Positions 17,297-24,047 are shown, numbered from the stretch's first letter. The stretch is 64,000 bases of DNA from Tolypothrix sp. PCC 7910 (GCF_011769525.1 NZ_CP050441.1:1-64000), one strand, 5' to 3'. Notes: generated by a model not told the origin, from the letters alone. A program made the numbers and translations.

Positions 17297-17307
17297 TCCC
17301 AGAAACT

Positions 17308-17934
17308 TTAGGCCACGTTGATAGAATTCATTGCGATATTGATCAACGAGTCCGCCAATGCGAAAGGGTCAATTTTTGGCATCTCCCCAGACTCTTTGAT
17401 TTTCTGTTTCAAATGATCTGGTAGCAGTTCGGGATTTTGAATGAAGTGTTGAGCTAGTACATTTTCAGCTATTAAAGTACCAGCTGCTTTATTCTGTGCG
17501 CTGGTAATTATGGCTGCTACGTCGTCTACTGGGGAAGACTGCGATCGCTTCTCTTGAGGTGCGTAATTCGGGGCGGCAATCTGCTGAGTTTCTGCGACAG
17601 CCAAAGTAGTTGTAGCTGCTGGCTGCTCATCCTCAACTTGGATTGGCCCTGATGCTTCTGGTACTGGGTAGCCTTCCATTCTGCCTGTCTGCTTAATATG
17701 CTCGTGCAATCCGTCCATGTGCGCTACTTGTCCGGCATCCAGATGAGCTTTACCCACTACCTTCCAAGTCTTTATCTGTAGATAGCGCATTCGGGCGTAC
17801 AGAGGATCTTTGCCAATCCCATATTTTTCCATTAAATCTAATATGGAAATTTTGGAATTTTCTACATCATTTTGGATGGTATCTGGTTGGCTGTCTGTCA
17901 TATCAAGCAAGTGTGTGGTTATTTTTACCTCCAT
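17308..17934 (-). CDS. Hypothetical protein with HTH-like N-terminus, 208 aa
   Basis: First gene of the four-gene minus-strand operon. Residues 28-62 (ISILDLMEKYGIGKDPLYAR, then MRYLQIKTWKVV) resemble a MerR-like or terminase-type helix-turn-helix, and LDAGQVAHMDGLHEHI follows. The middle is Pro/Gln-rich and disordered; the C-terminal 70 residues are helical. An ATG 12 codons downstream (MTDSQPD) is an alternative start. It may bind DNA and regulate or guide the ATPases encoded behind it; this is inference from position. Confidence 0.5.
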   Translation of the reverse strand: MEVKITTHLLDMTDSQPDTIQNDVENSKISILDLMEKYGIGKDPLYARMRYLQIKTWKVVGKAHLDAGQVAHMDGLHEHIKQTGRMEGYPVPEASGPIQVEDEQPAATTTLAVAETQQIAAPNYAPQEKRSQSSPVDDVAAIITSAQNKAAGTLIAENVLAQHFIQNPELLPDHLKQKIKESGEMPKIDPFALADSLINIAMNSINVA

Positions 17935-18043
17935 TGTCGGGCATACAGTCTGGCTGACAGTATGGTGAAACTACTGGTTGTATGGCGAATTTTTACCAGA
18001 CACAATGGCAAATTACCTCTGTGGTAATTACGGTCTTAGAGTT
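17935..18043. promoter_or_regulatory. Promoter/operator region of the four-gene operon
   Basis: Contains CTGGCTGACAG and two words TATGGTGAA and TATGGCGAA 20 bases apart, with a third relative (AATGGCAAA) further on. This looks like imperfect direct repeats for a regulator. No clear -35/-10 pair. Confidence 0.3.
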
Positions 18044-18271
18044 TTAATTATTGCTGGAGTTGTCTATTGTATATATTTCGTATTTCCATTCAGCACATTC
18101 CAAATCAAGTGAAAATGCCATATCTTGTATCTGCTGACAGAGTTGTTTGACCTTCTTGGACTTATTATCATACTGCTGCAAGCAATCTTTAATTTCTTCA
18201 AACAGTACCTTGAGTTCTGGATCGCCAGGGTTTTTTAAATACTGTTCAAAGTCTTCAGAATTAATATTCAT
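18044..18271 (-). CDS. Small hypothetical protein, 75 aa
   Basis: Its ATG is two bases past the stop of the J-domain gene, and AAGGTG inside the end of that gene serves as its ribosome binding site, so the two are co-translated. The protein is acidic and helical with a basic KSKKVKQ turn in the middle. No family recognised. Co-expression suggests a function tied to the J-domain protein. Confidence 0.55.
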   Translation of the reverse strand: MNINSEDFEQYLKNPGDPELKVLFEEIKDCLQQYDNKSKKVKQLCQQIQDMAFSLDLECAEWKYEIYTIDNSSNN

Positions 18272-18273
18272 AG

Positions 18274-18867
18274 TTACACCTTTTCACCAGTCTGCTTTGC
18301 CTGCTCATAGGCAGCGTTGATTGCGGCCATTTTCTCATCAGAACCGCCATTATCTGGATGATGTTGTCTTGCTAGTTTTAAGTATGCTTGCTTTATTTCA
18401 TCATCAGCAGCACCAGGACTGACACCAAGCACTTCCCACCAATTCCTCTCACTTACTGCTGGTGGCAATGCTTGATATCCCATGAATGCTTGCTCTACAC
18501 TCCCTACTCCCCAGCGTTCCATTCCCCGCATAGCTGCAATGTGCAGGCCAATTGCTCTGAGGTTGTGTTTTACCTTAAGCCATCTGTCACAGCACAAAGC
18601 ATAATTTTTATCTTTGATGCTGAAGTAAACAGCAACGCCTGGATCGTCCGGTTCTTTGTGCCTTGCATAAGGTAAACCATCTTGGCGTACTGGTACATTG
18701 CTGGAGATAATCAAATTTTTTGCACCCAACAGTCTAAGCTCATTGAGTAGGTCGTTTCGTGCAGTTGAAAAATTAACCTCAAAGCGTGCGGCTTCTCGCT
18801 TGTGCTGTGGGGTTCGTGGGTAGATAGTTGCCCAAGTAAGGGGATGGGCTGAGATGTTTTCGCTCAT
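18274..18867 (-). CDS. C-terminal J-domain protein, about 197 aa
   Basis: The last 60 residues form a J-domain (WWEVLGVSPGAADDEIKQAY...LARQHHPDNGG) with the essential HPD tripeptide, so it should stimulate a DnaK-type chaperone. The first 140 residues are an uncharacterised globular domain (KNYALCCDRWLKVKHNLRAIGLHIAAMR...WGVGS) seen in cyanobacterial plasmid-type proteins. J-domain at the C-terminus is the reverse of the usual order. I take ATG 18867; a TTG at 18915 or ATG at 18894 would add 16 or 9 residues. J proteins on plasmids often assist replication, which is inference here. Confidence 0.75.
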   Translation of the reverse strand: MSENISAHPLTWATIYPRTPQHKREAARFEVNFSTARNDLLNELRLLGAKNLIISSNVPVRQDGLPYARHKEPDDPGVAVYFSIKDKNYALCCDRWLKVKHNLRAIGLHIAAMRGMERWGVGSVEQAFMGYQALPPAVSERNWWEVLGVSPGAADDEIKQAYLKLARQHHPDNGGSDEKMAAINAAYEQAKQTGEKV

Positions 18868-19033
18868 TGTTGTGTAGTTTACCGCCGTAGGCATCACTCG
18901 TCTAATTCCTTGCAATCACTAATCCTCTACCTAAAATTGAGAAATAGCAACTATGGGGTCAAATAAGGGTGGGTAGCCAGAAGCAGGCTTTTTTCTTAGA
19001 GGAAATTTTAGGCTGTAGCTATCTATTGAAAAC

Positions 19034-19246
19034 TTGGGAGTTACTGTAGAAGAGTATTTAGACGGATTGGCAGCAGGCATTGATATTTTGGAATTGAAGC
19101 GATTAGAAGCAAGGAGGATTCCCACAAACTTGGCTCTGGAAGTTATGGCGATTACACCAAAGGTAATCGATGGCACAGCCACACCTGAAGAGATTGTCAG
19201 GGGAATTATGATTTTGACACCATCCCTTAGAGAGCAACTTGAATAG
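19034..19246 (+). CDS. Small hypothetical protein, possibly truncated, 70 aa
   Basis: TTG is the only start I can see (a stop lies 6 codons upstream). The sequence is protein-like: VTVEEYLDGLAAGIDILELKR then RIPTNLALEVMAITPKVIDG. No ribosome binding site is evident. Its 3' end and following bases (19211-19260) recur at 19407-19460, so the locus was duplicated together with a piece of parB. It may be an N-terminally truncated remnant. Confidence 0.35.
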   Translation: MGVTVEEYLDGLAAGIDILELKRLEARRIPTNLALEVMAITPKVIDGTATPEEIVRGIMILTPSLREQLE

Positions 19247-19260
19247 TTTAGATAACTACA
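19211..19260 (+). repeat. 50-bp repeat X, copy 1
   Basis: Covers the end of the 70-aa frame (…TTTTGACACCATCCC…) plus the following bases. Copy 2 at 19407-19460 differs by a few substitutions and small indels. Confidence 0.8.
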
Positions 19261-19396
19261 TTCGCCCCAGCGTACTAAATAATTCTTCAATTATCTGGGT
19301 TTGGGGTTGAGACATAACGTTATGTCTCAGTTCAGAATTTTCATCATAGCGATCGCAAACGTTTCTCATGCGGTTGAGATGACTAATTACTTCATC
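19259..19396 (-). repeat. Duplicated internal fragment of parB (138 bp)
   Basis: Nearly identical to parB positions 19857-19993 except at its left end, and in the same orientation. It is not joined to an open frame, so it is a non-coding copy. It carries the 20-bp palindrome GAGACATAACGTTATGTCTC and a HIP1 octamer. It sits precisely between the two copies of repeat X. Confidence 0.85.
19308..19329. promoter_or_regulatory. Perfect 22-bp palindrome, candidate parS (copy outside parB)
   Basis: The core GAGACATAACGTTATGTCTC is extended by one more matching base on each side. It lies just downstream of parB, where plasmid centromeres are often found, and an identical copy lies inside parB (19905-19926). 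Binding by ParB is an inference. Confidence 0.45.
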
Positions 19397-19406
19397 ACAC
19401 TCTAAA

Positions 19407-19460
19407 ATTTTTGACACCATCCCTGAGAGAACAACTTGAATAATTTAGATAATTACTACA
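19407..19460 (+). repeat. 50-bp repeat X, copy 2
   Basis: Second copy of 19211-19260, directly before the parB stop codon region. Confidence 0.8.
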
Positions 19461-19465
19461 TTGGT

Positions 19466-20443
19466 TCACTTTAGGTTGTCATCTTTTATTAATGCTTCCA
19501 ATTGAGCTATTACCTTCTCTATCTGTTTCTTTTTCTTCGGGTCATCCCACAGTTTAGCTTTTTTGAAGCGTTGTAAAGTCTCATCAAAGCGGTCTTTTAT
19601 CGATGCTGGTTCTGTTTTAGATGATGAATTTGATTTATTCTGCTGCTCAATTTCTTTAATCTGGCGCTTGATTTCGCTTAATGAGAGATTATGGGCGATC
19701 GCATCTTCTAAGAGTTGGTTTCTGCTTTCTTCATCTTTAACTCGAGCGATTGCAATTGCTTTGGTGTACTCAAGTCTTCCAGAACGCAGCACTTCCAGCA
19801 CATTAGCAGGAAGATTCAGCAAAGGCAGACGGTTTTTGACAAATGACTGCCAACTCATTCGCCCTAAAGACGCAAATAACTCTTCAATTATCTGGGTTTG
19901 GGGTTGAGACATAACGTTATGTCTCAGTTCAGAATTCTCATCATAGCGATCGCAAACGTTTCTCATGCGGTTGAGATGACTAATTACTTCATCTCTTGTC
20001 ATCTCTAAGCGCAACACCAACAATTCCAAGATGCCTTCAGTTTCTTCTAGGGGGTTGAGGTCTTCGCGTTGCAGGTTTTCAACGAGGCGCACTTGGTATG
20101 CAGTCGCATCATCCATTTCCCTAGAAATGATGAGAACCTCAGCCAATTCTGCCATTGATGAAGCTCTATAGCGTCGTTCCCCTGCAACTAATTCATAGCC
20201 ACCTCCAGGGAGCGGACGAACTAACAAAGGTTCAAGAAGACCGAATTCTTTAATTGAGCGTGATAGTTCTTCTAGCTTTTTAGGGTCAAAGTACCGCCGG
20301 GGCTGTGAGGCTGGCAGCTTGATTAAACTGATGGCAACTGTAGTTGGTGAATTAGCAGTACTGTCAGTTTGATTAAAGTTTTCGCCTAGTAGGGCTGCTA
20401 CACCTTTTAATTGACTGGTATAGGGTTGGTCTTTTTTGCTCAC
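19466..20443 (-). CDS. parB: ParB-family partition protein, 325 aa
   Basis: The N-terminal ParB/Srx domain is clear: I-x-L-P-A-S-QPRRYFDP at about residue 40, SIKEFGLLEPLLVRP, then YELVAGERRYRAS (CTPase GERRxRA box) near residue 80. QREDLNPLEETEGI follows, then an HTH/dimer region and a charged C-terminus. The GTG start overlaps the parA stop (GTGA, 20440-20443), so both are translated together. ParB binds centromere sites and, with ParA, segregates the replicon. The gene includes the 22-bp palindrome found again downstream. Confidence 0.9.
   Translation of the reverse strand: MSKKDQPYTSQLKGVAALLGENFNQTDSTANSPTTVAISLIKLPASQPRRYFDPKKLEELSRSIKEFGLLEPLLVRPLPGGGYELVAGERRYRASSMAELAEVLIISREMDDATAYQVRLVENLQREDLNPLEETEGILELLVLRLEMTRDEVISHLNRMRNVCDRYDENSELRHNVMSQPQTQIIEELFASLGRMSWQSFVKNRLPLLNLPANVLEVLRSGRLEYTKAIAIARVKDEESRNQLLEDAIAHNLSLSEIKRQIKEIEQQNKSNSSSKTEPASIKDRFDETLQRFKKAKLWDDPKKKKQIEKVIAQLEALIKDDNLK
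19905..19926. promoter_or_regulatory. Perfect 22-bp palindrome inside parB
   Basis: Same sequence as 19308-19329, here coding for LRHNVMSQ on the minus strand. A perfect palindrome of this length inside a coding region is unlikely by chance. Confidence 0.45.
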
Positions 20444-21213
20444 TGTATTTGGAGTTTTTCTAAACTAAGGGCGATTTTTTTTAGTACAGCGACGGCAGGA
20501 TGTTTGGGATTATATAGTGCTAAAGGTAAACGTGCCTCACTAGCATCAGCAAAGGCAATAGATTTAGGAATTGGTTCAAAGACTGTAGCCACGGGTGAAA
20601 GTTGCTCTGTAATAGCTTTCATGGTTCTGCTTTCTTGGGCAGTACGTGCATCATACATGGTGGGGATGAAGCCAGCAATGCTGAGTGTTTTATTAGCACC
20701 TTTACGGAGTGAGGCTACAGTTTTAAGTAGTAAATCAGTTCCTTGAAAGGATTTAAACTGGCACTGAATGGGGACTACAACATGAGTTGCCGCTACTAAG
20801 CTAATCACACTGAGGATGCCTAAAGATGGCGGACAATCTATCAAAATAAAATCATAGTTGTCAAGGATAGGGGCAAGTGCATTTTTTAGACGCATTTCCC
20901 GCATCAGGGCAGCGACTAGTTCAAGTTCGGCAGCACTTAAATTAATATTGGCTGGCACTAAACCCATACCGTGAATCAGTTCAGGATGAATTGGTAATGG
21001 TTCTTCACCCACCACTGCTTCATAGACGCTTTTGGTGTTAATGTCCGGTTCTAGCCCCATAAATGTCGTCAGTGAGGCTTGGGGGTCTGTGTCTATGAGG
21101 AGAACGCGATTTTTCTTTTTTTGAGCGAGGTGGTAGCCCAAGTTCATTGTTAAACTTGTTTTTCCTACCCCTCCTGATTGATTAAATAGCGCAATAATGC
21201 GGGTTTTACTCAC
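20440..21213 (-). CDS. parA: ParA-family partition ATPase, 257 aa
   Basis: The deviant Walker box is NQSGGVGKTSLT at residues 11-22, with LLIDTDPQASLT (Walker A') and FILIDCPPSLGILS (Walker B) following. The signature lysine of the KGGxGK form is replaced by Ser (SGG), a variation found in some plasmid ParA proteins; ATP binding is kept through GK-T. ParA ATPases position ParB-bound DNA. The start is GTG 21213; no strong ribosome site. First gene of the parAB operon. Confidence 0.9.
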   Translation of the reverse strand: MSKTRIIALFNQSGGVGKTSLTMNLGYHLAQKKKNRVLLIDTDPQASLTTFMGLEPDINTKSVYEAVVGEEPLPIHPELIHGMGLVPANINLSAAELELVAALMREMRLKNALAPILDNYDFILIDCPPSLGILSVISLVAATHVVVPIQCQFKSFQGTDLLLKTVASLRKGANKTLSIAGFIPTMYDARTAQESRTMKAITEQLSPVATVFEPIPKSIAFADASEARLPLALYNPKHPAVAVLKKIALSLEKLQIQ

Positions 21214-21546
21214 GAGTGATAAATCTTGGTCGTAAATACTGATTGCCTATAATACGGCAGATTGTAGCGTTGGGTAGAAAGTAATACAACCAAAAGATTT
21301 ATTGATGTAGCTTAAAACAATGAAAAATATTTTTAGATAGTGGAAGTTAACTAACTGCTGAAAACTGAAGAGATTATGCAGCATTCCTTGCAATTACAGA
21401 CTTAGGAGAAGGTAAACAAACGAGCTTTTGACCTAGCTCTCATGTAATAACCAAAGCAATCAGCGATCGCGCTTCAGCATCCAATACATAATTCACCCGA
21501 AAATAGTGATTCGGGGAGTGAGCGTACAAATTTTTGTTTTAGAAAG
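21214..21546. other. Intergenic region between parA and the tRNA array
   Basis: No gene seen. It should hold the parA promoter (minus strand) and the 3' end of the tRNA transcript. There is a HIP1 octamer near 21464 and a small hairpin (CCCGAA...TTCGGG, about 21497-21517) that could help terminate the array. I see no iterons or other clear replication origin. Confidence 0.5.
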
Positions 21547-21618
21547 TCCACCAGGAAGGTACTGCCCCTTCTGTATCTGTGTTATCAGCACAGCGCCTTA
21601 CTTTTCGGCTTCAGGTGG
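21547..21618 (-). tRNA. tRNA-Ile(GAT)-like, unusual T loop
   Basis: Folds as a cloverleaf: acceptor CCACCTG/CTGGTGG (one mismatch), D stem GCC/GGC, anticodon stem CTGTG/CACAG with loop CTGATAA (anticodon GAT), T stem GAAGG/CCTTC. The T loop is GGCAGTA and lacks the normal TTC. It is last in the transcript and may be decaying. Confidence 0.55.
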
Positions 21619-21623
21619 AAAGG

Positions 21624-21706
21624 CGGAAGATGGAGGAATCGAACCCCTGGGTGTTACCCCACCCCGGTTTTCTAGACCGGTTGCCAACCATTTAGCGGCA
21701 TCTTCC
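21624..21706 (-). tRNA. tRNA-Ser(AGA)
   Basis: Acceptor GGAAGAT/ATCTTCC, G73, anticodon stem CCGGT/ACCGG with loop CTAGAAA (anticodon AGA), and a long class II variable arm (GGTG...CACC). A34 in a serine tRNA is rare in bacteria, which normally use GGA or TGA. Confidence 0.75.
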
Positions 21707-21713
21707 TTAAAGG

Positions 21714-21812
21714 GGTGTCTGAGGAGACTTGTTCGCGTCAGCGTTCTTGAAGGGTACTCCCTAATGACTGGTTCCACAAACCAGCGCCGCGACCGCTTTG
21801 GCTTCAGACACC
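21714..21812 (-). tRNA. tRNA-His(GTG) with enlarged T loop
   Basis: An 8-bp acceptor GGTGTCTG/CAGACACC gives the extra G-1:C73 pair that identifies tRNA-His. Anticodon stem CTGGT/ACCAG has loop TTGTGGA (anticodon GTG). The expected T stem pairs as GGGAG/CTCCT, but its loop is about 30 bases instead of 7. Either the T loop carries an insertion or the gene is inactive. Confidence 0.55.
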
Positions 21813-21817
21813 AAAAG

Positions 21818-21891
21818 TGGAATCAAGGGGATTTGAACCCCTAACCTCCTGTGTGCAAGACAGGCGCTCTAGCCAGTTGAGCTATGACCCC
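21818..21891 (-). tRNA. tRNA-Ala(TGC)
   Basis: Standard cloverleaf: acceptor GGGGTCA, anticodon stem CCTGT/ACAGG with loop CTTGCAC (anticodon TGC), T loop TTCAAAT, discriminator A. No encoded CCA. Confidence 0.9.
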
Positions 21892-21897
21892 ATGTGG

Positions 21898-21970
21898 CAG
21901 GAGTGACAGGACTTGAACCTACATAAAACCGTTTAGAAGACGGTTGCCTTATCCATTAGGCGACACTCCC
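21898..21970 (-). tRNA. tRNA-Arg(TCT)
   Basis: Acceptor GGGAGTG/CACTCCT, anticodon stem ACCGT/ACGGT with loop CTTCTAA (anticodon TCT), T loop TTCAAGT, discriminator G. Confidence 0.9.
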
Positions 21971-21977
21971 AAATTAG

Positions 21978-22050
21978 TAGCCCCGGCAGGGATTGAACCT
22001 GCGACTTCCTCTTTGTAAGAAAGGCACTCTCCCAACTGAGTTACAGGGCT
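21978..22050 (-). tRNA. tRNA-Val(TAC)
   Basis: Acceptor AGCCCTG/CGGGGCT, anticodon loop CTTACAA (anticodon TAC), T loop TTCAATC, discriminator A. Confidence 0.9.
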
Positions 22051-22055
22051 ATGAA

Positions 22056-22126
22056 AGCGATTGACGAGATTTGAACTCGTACCTAGAGTTTGGAAGACTC
22101 AAATGCTGCCATTACACCACAATCGC
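22056..22126 (-). tRNA. tRNA-Gly(TCC)
   Basis: Acceptor GCGATTG/CAATCGC, anticodon loop CTTCCAA (anticodon TCC), T loop TTCAAAT, discriminator T. One mismatch in the outer anticodon stem. Confidence 0.9.
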
Positions 22127-22131
22127 ATTGA

Positions 22132-22205
22132 AGCTGATGATAGGAATTGAACCTACAACCGCCTGTTCCCAAAACAGGAGTGCTGCCAAGCTACACCACA
22201 CCCGG
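22132..22205 (-). tRNA. tRNA-Pro(TGG), damaged acceptor stem
   Basis: Anticodon stem CCTGT/ACAGG with loop TTTGGGA (anticodon TGG) and normal T loop. The acceptor CCGGGTG against CATCAGC has mismatches at the first and third pairs, so charging or processing may be impaired. Confidence 0.75.
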
Positions 22206-22211
22206 ATAATA

Positions 22212-22284
22212 CTGCCCTGCCAGGGTTTGAACCTGGAATCTCCTCGTTCAAAGCGAGGGATGTTGCCAGTTACACTACAGGGCA
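22212..22284 (-). tRNA. tRNA-Gln(TTG)
   Basis: Acceptor TGCCCTG/CAGGGCA, anticodon stem CCTCG/CGAGG with loop CTTTGAA (anticodon TTG), T loop TTCAAAC, discriminator G. Confidence 0.9.
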
Positions 22285-22292
22285 ATAATTGG

Positions 22293-22364
22293 CTGCCCTA
22301 GTAGGACTTGAACCTACAACCCCCGCGTTAACAGCGCGTTGCTCTGCCATTGAGCTATAGGGCA
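22293..22364 (-). tRNA. tRNA-Asn(GTT)
   Basis: Acceptor TGCCCTA/TAGGGCA, anticodon loop CTGTTAA (anticodon GTT), T loop TTCAAGT, discriminator G. Confidence 0.9.
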
Positions 22365-22373
22365 ATGTGCCAG

Positions 22374-22451
22374 TCCCCCAGGTCGGAATCGAACCGACGA
22401 CAAGAGTATTTTTCAGACCAGCGCTCTCTACCAAAACTGAGCTACCGGGGG
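22374..22451 (-). tRNA. tRNA-Phe(GAA), damaged anticodon stem
   Basis: Acceptor CCCCCGG/CTGGGGG and T arm GTCGG/CCGAC are intact and the loop CTGAAAA gives anticodon GAA. The anticodon stem CTGGT/ATACT pairs at only two positions, so this gene may be inactive. Confidence 0.7.
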
Positions 22452-22457
22452 ATAAGA

Positions 22458-22531
22458 CGAGAACGGAAGGACTTGAACCAACACTAATCAGTTTCGTAGA
22501 CTGATGTGTTATCCAGTTACACCACGTTCTC
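22458..22531 (-). tRNA. tRNA-Arg(ACG)
   Basis: Acceptor GAGAACG/CGTTCTC, anticodon stem ATCAGT/ACTGAT with loop CTACGAA (anticodon ACG), T loop TTCAAGT, discriminator G. Confidence 0.9.
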
Positions 22532-22537
22532 ATAAGG

Positions 22538-22622
22538 GGGAGAGAGAGGGAGTTGAACCCACAGTGGACTTGCATCCACGACTGTTTAGCAAACAGCTTG
22601 CCTTGCCAATAGCAATCTCTCC
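22538..22622 (-). tRNA. tRNA-Ser(GCT)
   Basis: Acceptor GGAGAGA/TCTCTCC, anticodon loop TTGCTAA (anticodon GCT), long variable arm (GTGGAT...GTCCAC). The discriminator is C, not the usual G of serine tRNAs. Confidence 0.85.
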
Positions 22623-22626
22623 GTGA

Positions 22627-22708
22627 TGGGTCGGGCTGGATTTGAACCAGCAACACTGAACGCGGCGGTTTTACAGACCGTTACCTACACCAATAGGCGA
22701 GCCGACCC
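22627..22708 (-). tRNA. tRNA-Tyr(GTA)
   Basis: Acceptor GGGTCGG/CCGACCC, anticodon loop CTGTAAA (anticodon GTA), class II variable arm, T loop TTCAAAT, discriminator A. Confidence 0.9.
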
Positions 22709-22719
22709 ATGAATTTGGT

Positions 22720-22791
22720 AGTGCAGACGGGACTCGAACCCGCTAATTACAAGCTTGAAAGACTTGCCGCTCGACCACTTCGCTTCTGCAC
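22720..22791 (-). tRNA. tRNA-Glu(TTC)
   Basis: Acceptor GTGCAGA/TCTGCAC, anticodon stem CAAGT/GCTTG with loop CTTTCAA (anticodon TTC), T loop TTCGAGT. Confidence 0.85.
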
Positions 22792-22822
22792 CATGTATGC
22801 CATGTAAGTTGAAAAAGCTGTT

Positions 22823-22894
<72 letters not shown>

Positions 22895-22919
22895 AGCTTT
22901 TTCGGTTAGGACACGGCAA

Positions 22920-22991
22920 CGCACAGACTAGGGTTTGAACCCAGAACAACAGTTTTGGAGACTGTGGTGTTGCCAATTACACCATCTGTGC
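22920..22991 (-). tRNA. tRNA-Trp(CCA)
   Basis: Acceptor GCACAGA/TCTGTGC, anticodon stem ACAGT/ACTGT with loop CTCCAAA (anticodon CCA), T loop TTCAAAC, discriminator G. Confidence 0.9.
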
Positions 22992-22997
22992 ATTTGG

Positions 22998-23069
22998 TAG
23001 CAGCGGCGAGAGTCGAACTCGCATAGACCAAGTTATGAGCTTGGGGCTTTACCATTAAGCTACACTGCA
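22998..23069 (-). tRNA. tRNA-Met(CAT)
   Basis: Anticodon stem CCAAG/CTTGG with loop CTCATAA (anticodon CAT), T loop TTCGACT, discriminator A. From sequence alone it could be elongator Met or an Ile2 (lysidine) tRNA. Confidence 0.85.
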
Positions 23070-23077
23070 ATATTTGG

Positions 23078-23151
23078 AAGCCTTGACGGGATTTGCACCC
23101 GCTTCTCCTTGACTGAGAATCAAAGCGACTTGTCTGCTCGTCCACAAGGCT
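23078..23151 (-). tRNA. tRNA-Glu(CTC), unusual T and D loops
   Basis: Acceptor AGCCTTG/CAAGGCT, anticodon stem TTTGA/TCAAG with loop TTCTCAG (anticodon CTC). The T loop reads TGCAAAT (TTC changed to TGC) and the D loop lacks the GG pair, so tertiary contacts are weakened. Confidence 0.7.
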
Positions 23152-23157
23152 ACAAGG

Positions 23158-23232
23158 CGGGGATGACGAGACTTGAACTCGCGGCTTCCTATTCGACAGA
23201 TAGGCACTCTTAACCAACTGAGTTACACCCCC
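23158..23232 (-). tRNA. tRNA-Asp(GTC), first gene of the array
   Basis: Acceptor GGGGGTG/CATCCCC, anticodon stem CCTAT/ATAGG with loop CTGTCGA (anticodon GTC), T loop TTCAAGT, discriminator G. It lies closest to the array promoter. Confidence 0.9.
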
Positions 23233-23297
23233 AAATGTGGCATTCTATGAAGTTTTCATGGTTCAGAACTGTTTGCGCTATGCCTTTTTGGGAGGCT

Positions 23298-23312
23298 GTA
23301 GTGCTTCACTAC
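23298..23312. promoter_or_regulatory. Palindrome at the tRNA-array start point
   Basis: GTAGTG-CTT-CACTAC lies 5-20 bases past the -10 element, at the predicted transcription start. It could be a repressor site or a 5' leader hairpin. Confidence 0.45.
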
Positions 23313-23316
23313 ATTT

Positions 23317-23345
23317 ATACTACATCATGTATTACAAGGTGTCAA
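23317..23345 (-). promoter_or_regulatory. Near-consensus sigma70-type promoter of the tRNA array
   Basis: On the minus strand: -35 TTGACA (23345-23340), 17-base spacer, -10 TAGTAT (23322-23317). The predicted start is about 23310, some 75 bases before tRNA-Asp. All twenty tRNA genes follow in the same direction with mostly 4-11 base gaps, which fits one transcript. Confidence 0.8.
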
Positions 23346-23431
23346 GAGCATACTACAAAGTTTTTAAAAGAATTGAGAGGGCAAGGGTTGCTTAATGGCT
23401 GTATTGCCCTCTATAGCTAGGGTTGAGCAAT

Positions 23432-23968
23432 TTACTCAGCTTCAGTCAGGCGTTGTGCGTTCCAGAATTGTTCTGCAAATGCCACTGCTGGGTGAATTGG
23501 GGCTTTGGGCTTGGTTTTCAGTACCATTCCCGCTTCATGGGGGAGGCGATCGCTCTTTGTAGAGTTACATCTCTCACAAGCTGTGACAACGTTATCCCAG
23601 GTATGCTGTCCACCTTTGGAACGGGGTATTACATGGTCGAGGGTTAGACGCTTGGTGCTACCGCAGTATTGGCAGGTGTGGTTATCACGCTTAAGTACTT
23701 CACGTCGATTGACAGGTGGTACTTTCCAATGCCGTTCGGGATTGCCAATGGTTAAGCGAATATGTTCGGGAACTTGTAGTACGACATTAGGAGAACGCAC
23801 TTCCCACTGCTTTGTAGTACCAAAATTCAACGATTCTGCTTGTCCGGTAACTAACAGCGCGATCGCTCGTTTGATATTAATGCGTGCTAGTGGTAGGTAG
23901 TTCTTGGAAAAAACCACAACTGAATTTTGTAATATTTGTGGTTCCTGAAAAGGTGGTTGAGCTTGCAT
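23432..23968 (-). CDS. HNH endonuclease family protein, 178 aa
   Basis: The HNH core is complete: CQYCGSTKRLTLDHVIPRSK with the zinc Cys pair and catalytic His, GGQHTWDNVVTACERCNSTKS with Asn and the second CxxC. The N-terminal 90 residues (LARINIKRAIALLVTGQAES) match the common cyanobacterial group annotated as HNH endonuclease. GAGGAG is 13 bases before the ATG at 23968. Placed upstream of the tRNA array promoter in the same direction. Confidence 0.85.
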   Translation of the reverse strand: MQAQPPFQEPQILQNSVVVFSKNYLPLARINIKRAIALLVTGQAESLNFGTTKQWEVRSPNVVLQVPEHIRLTIGNPERHWKVPPVNRREVLKRDNHTCQYCGSTKRLTLDHVIPRSKGGQHTWDNVVTACERCNSTKSDRLPHEAGMVLKTKPKAPIHPAVAFAEQFWNAQRLTEAE

Positions 23969-23994
23969 ACGTTAAATTCACTCCTCAAAAAATA

Positions 23995-24030
23995 ACCCCC
24001 GCCTCTGGTGAAAAGAAGCGGGGGTCACGT
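23995..24030 (-). terminator. Rho-independent terminator upstream of the HNH gene
   Basis: ACCCCCGC and GCGGGGGT pair across a 15-base loop. On the minus strand the stem is followed by TTATTTTTT, so it ends transcripts coming from upstream, just before the HNH ribosome site. It could also act as a leader attenuator. Confidence 0.75.
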
Positions 24031-24047
24031 AGTTGATACTTTTTGAC

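Noticed and set aside
18931-19290. Minus-strand frame of 119 aa
   Set aside because: It runs antisense to the more protein-like 70-aa frame and through the duplicated parB piece.
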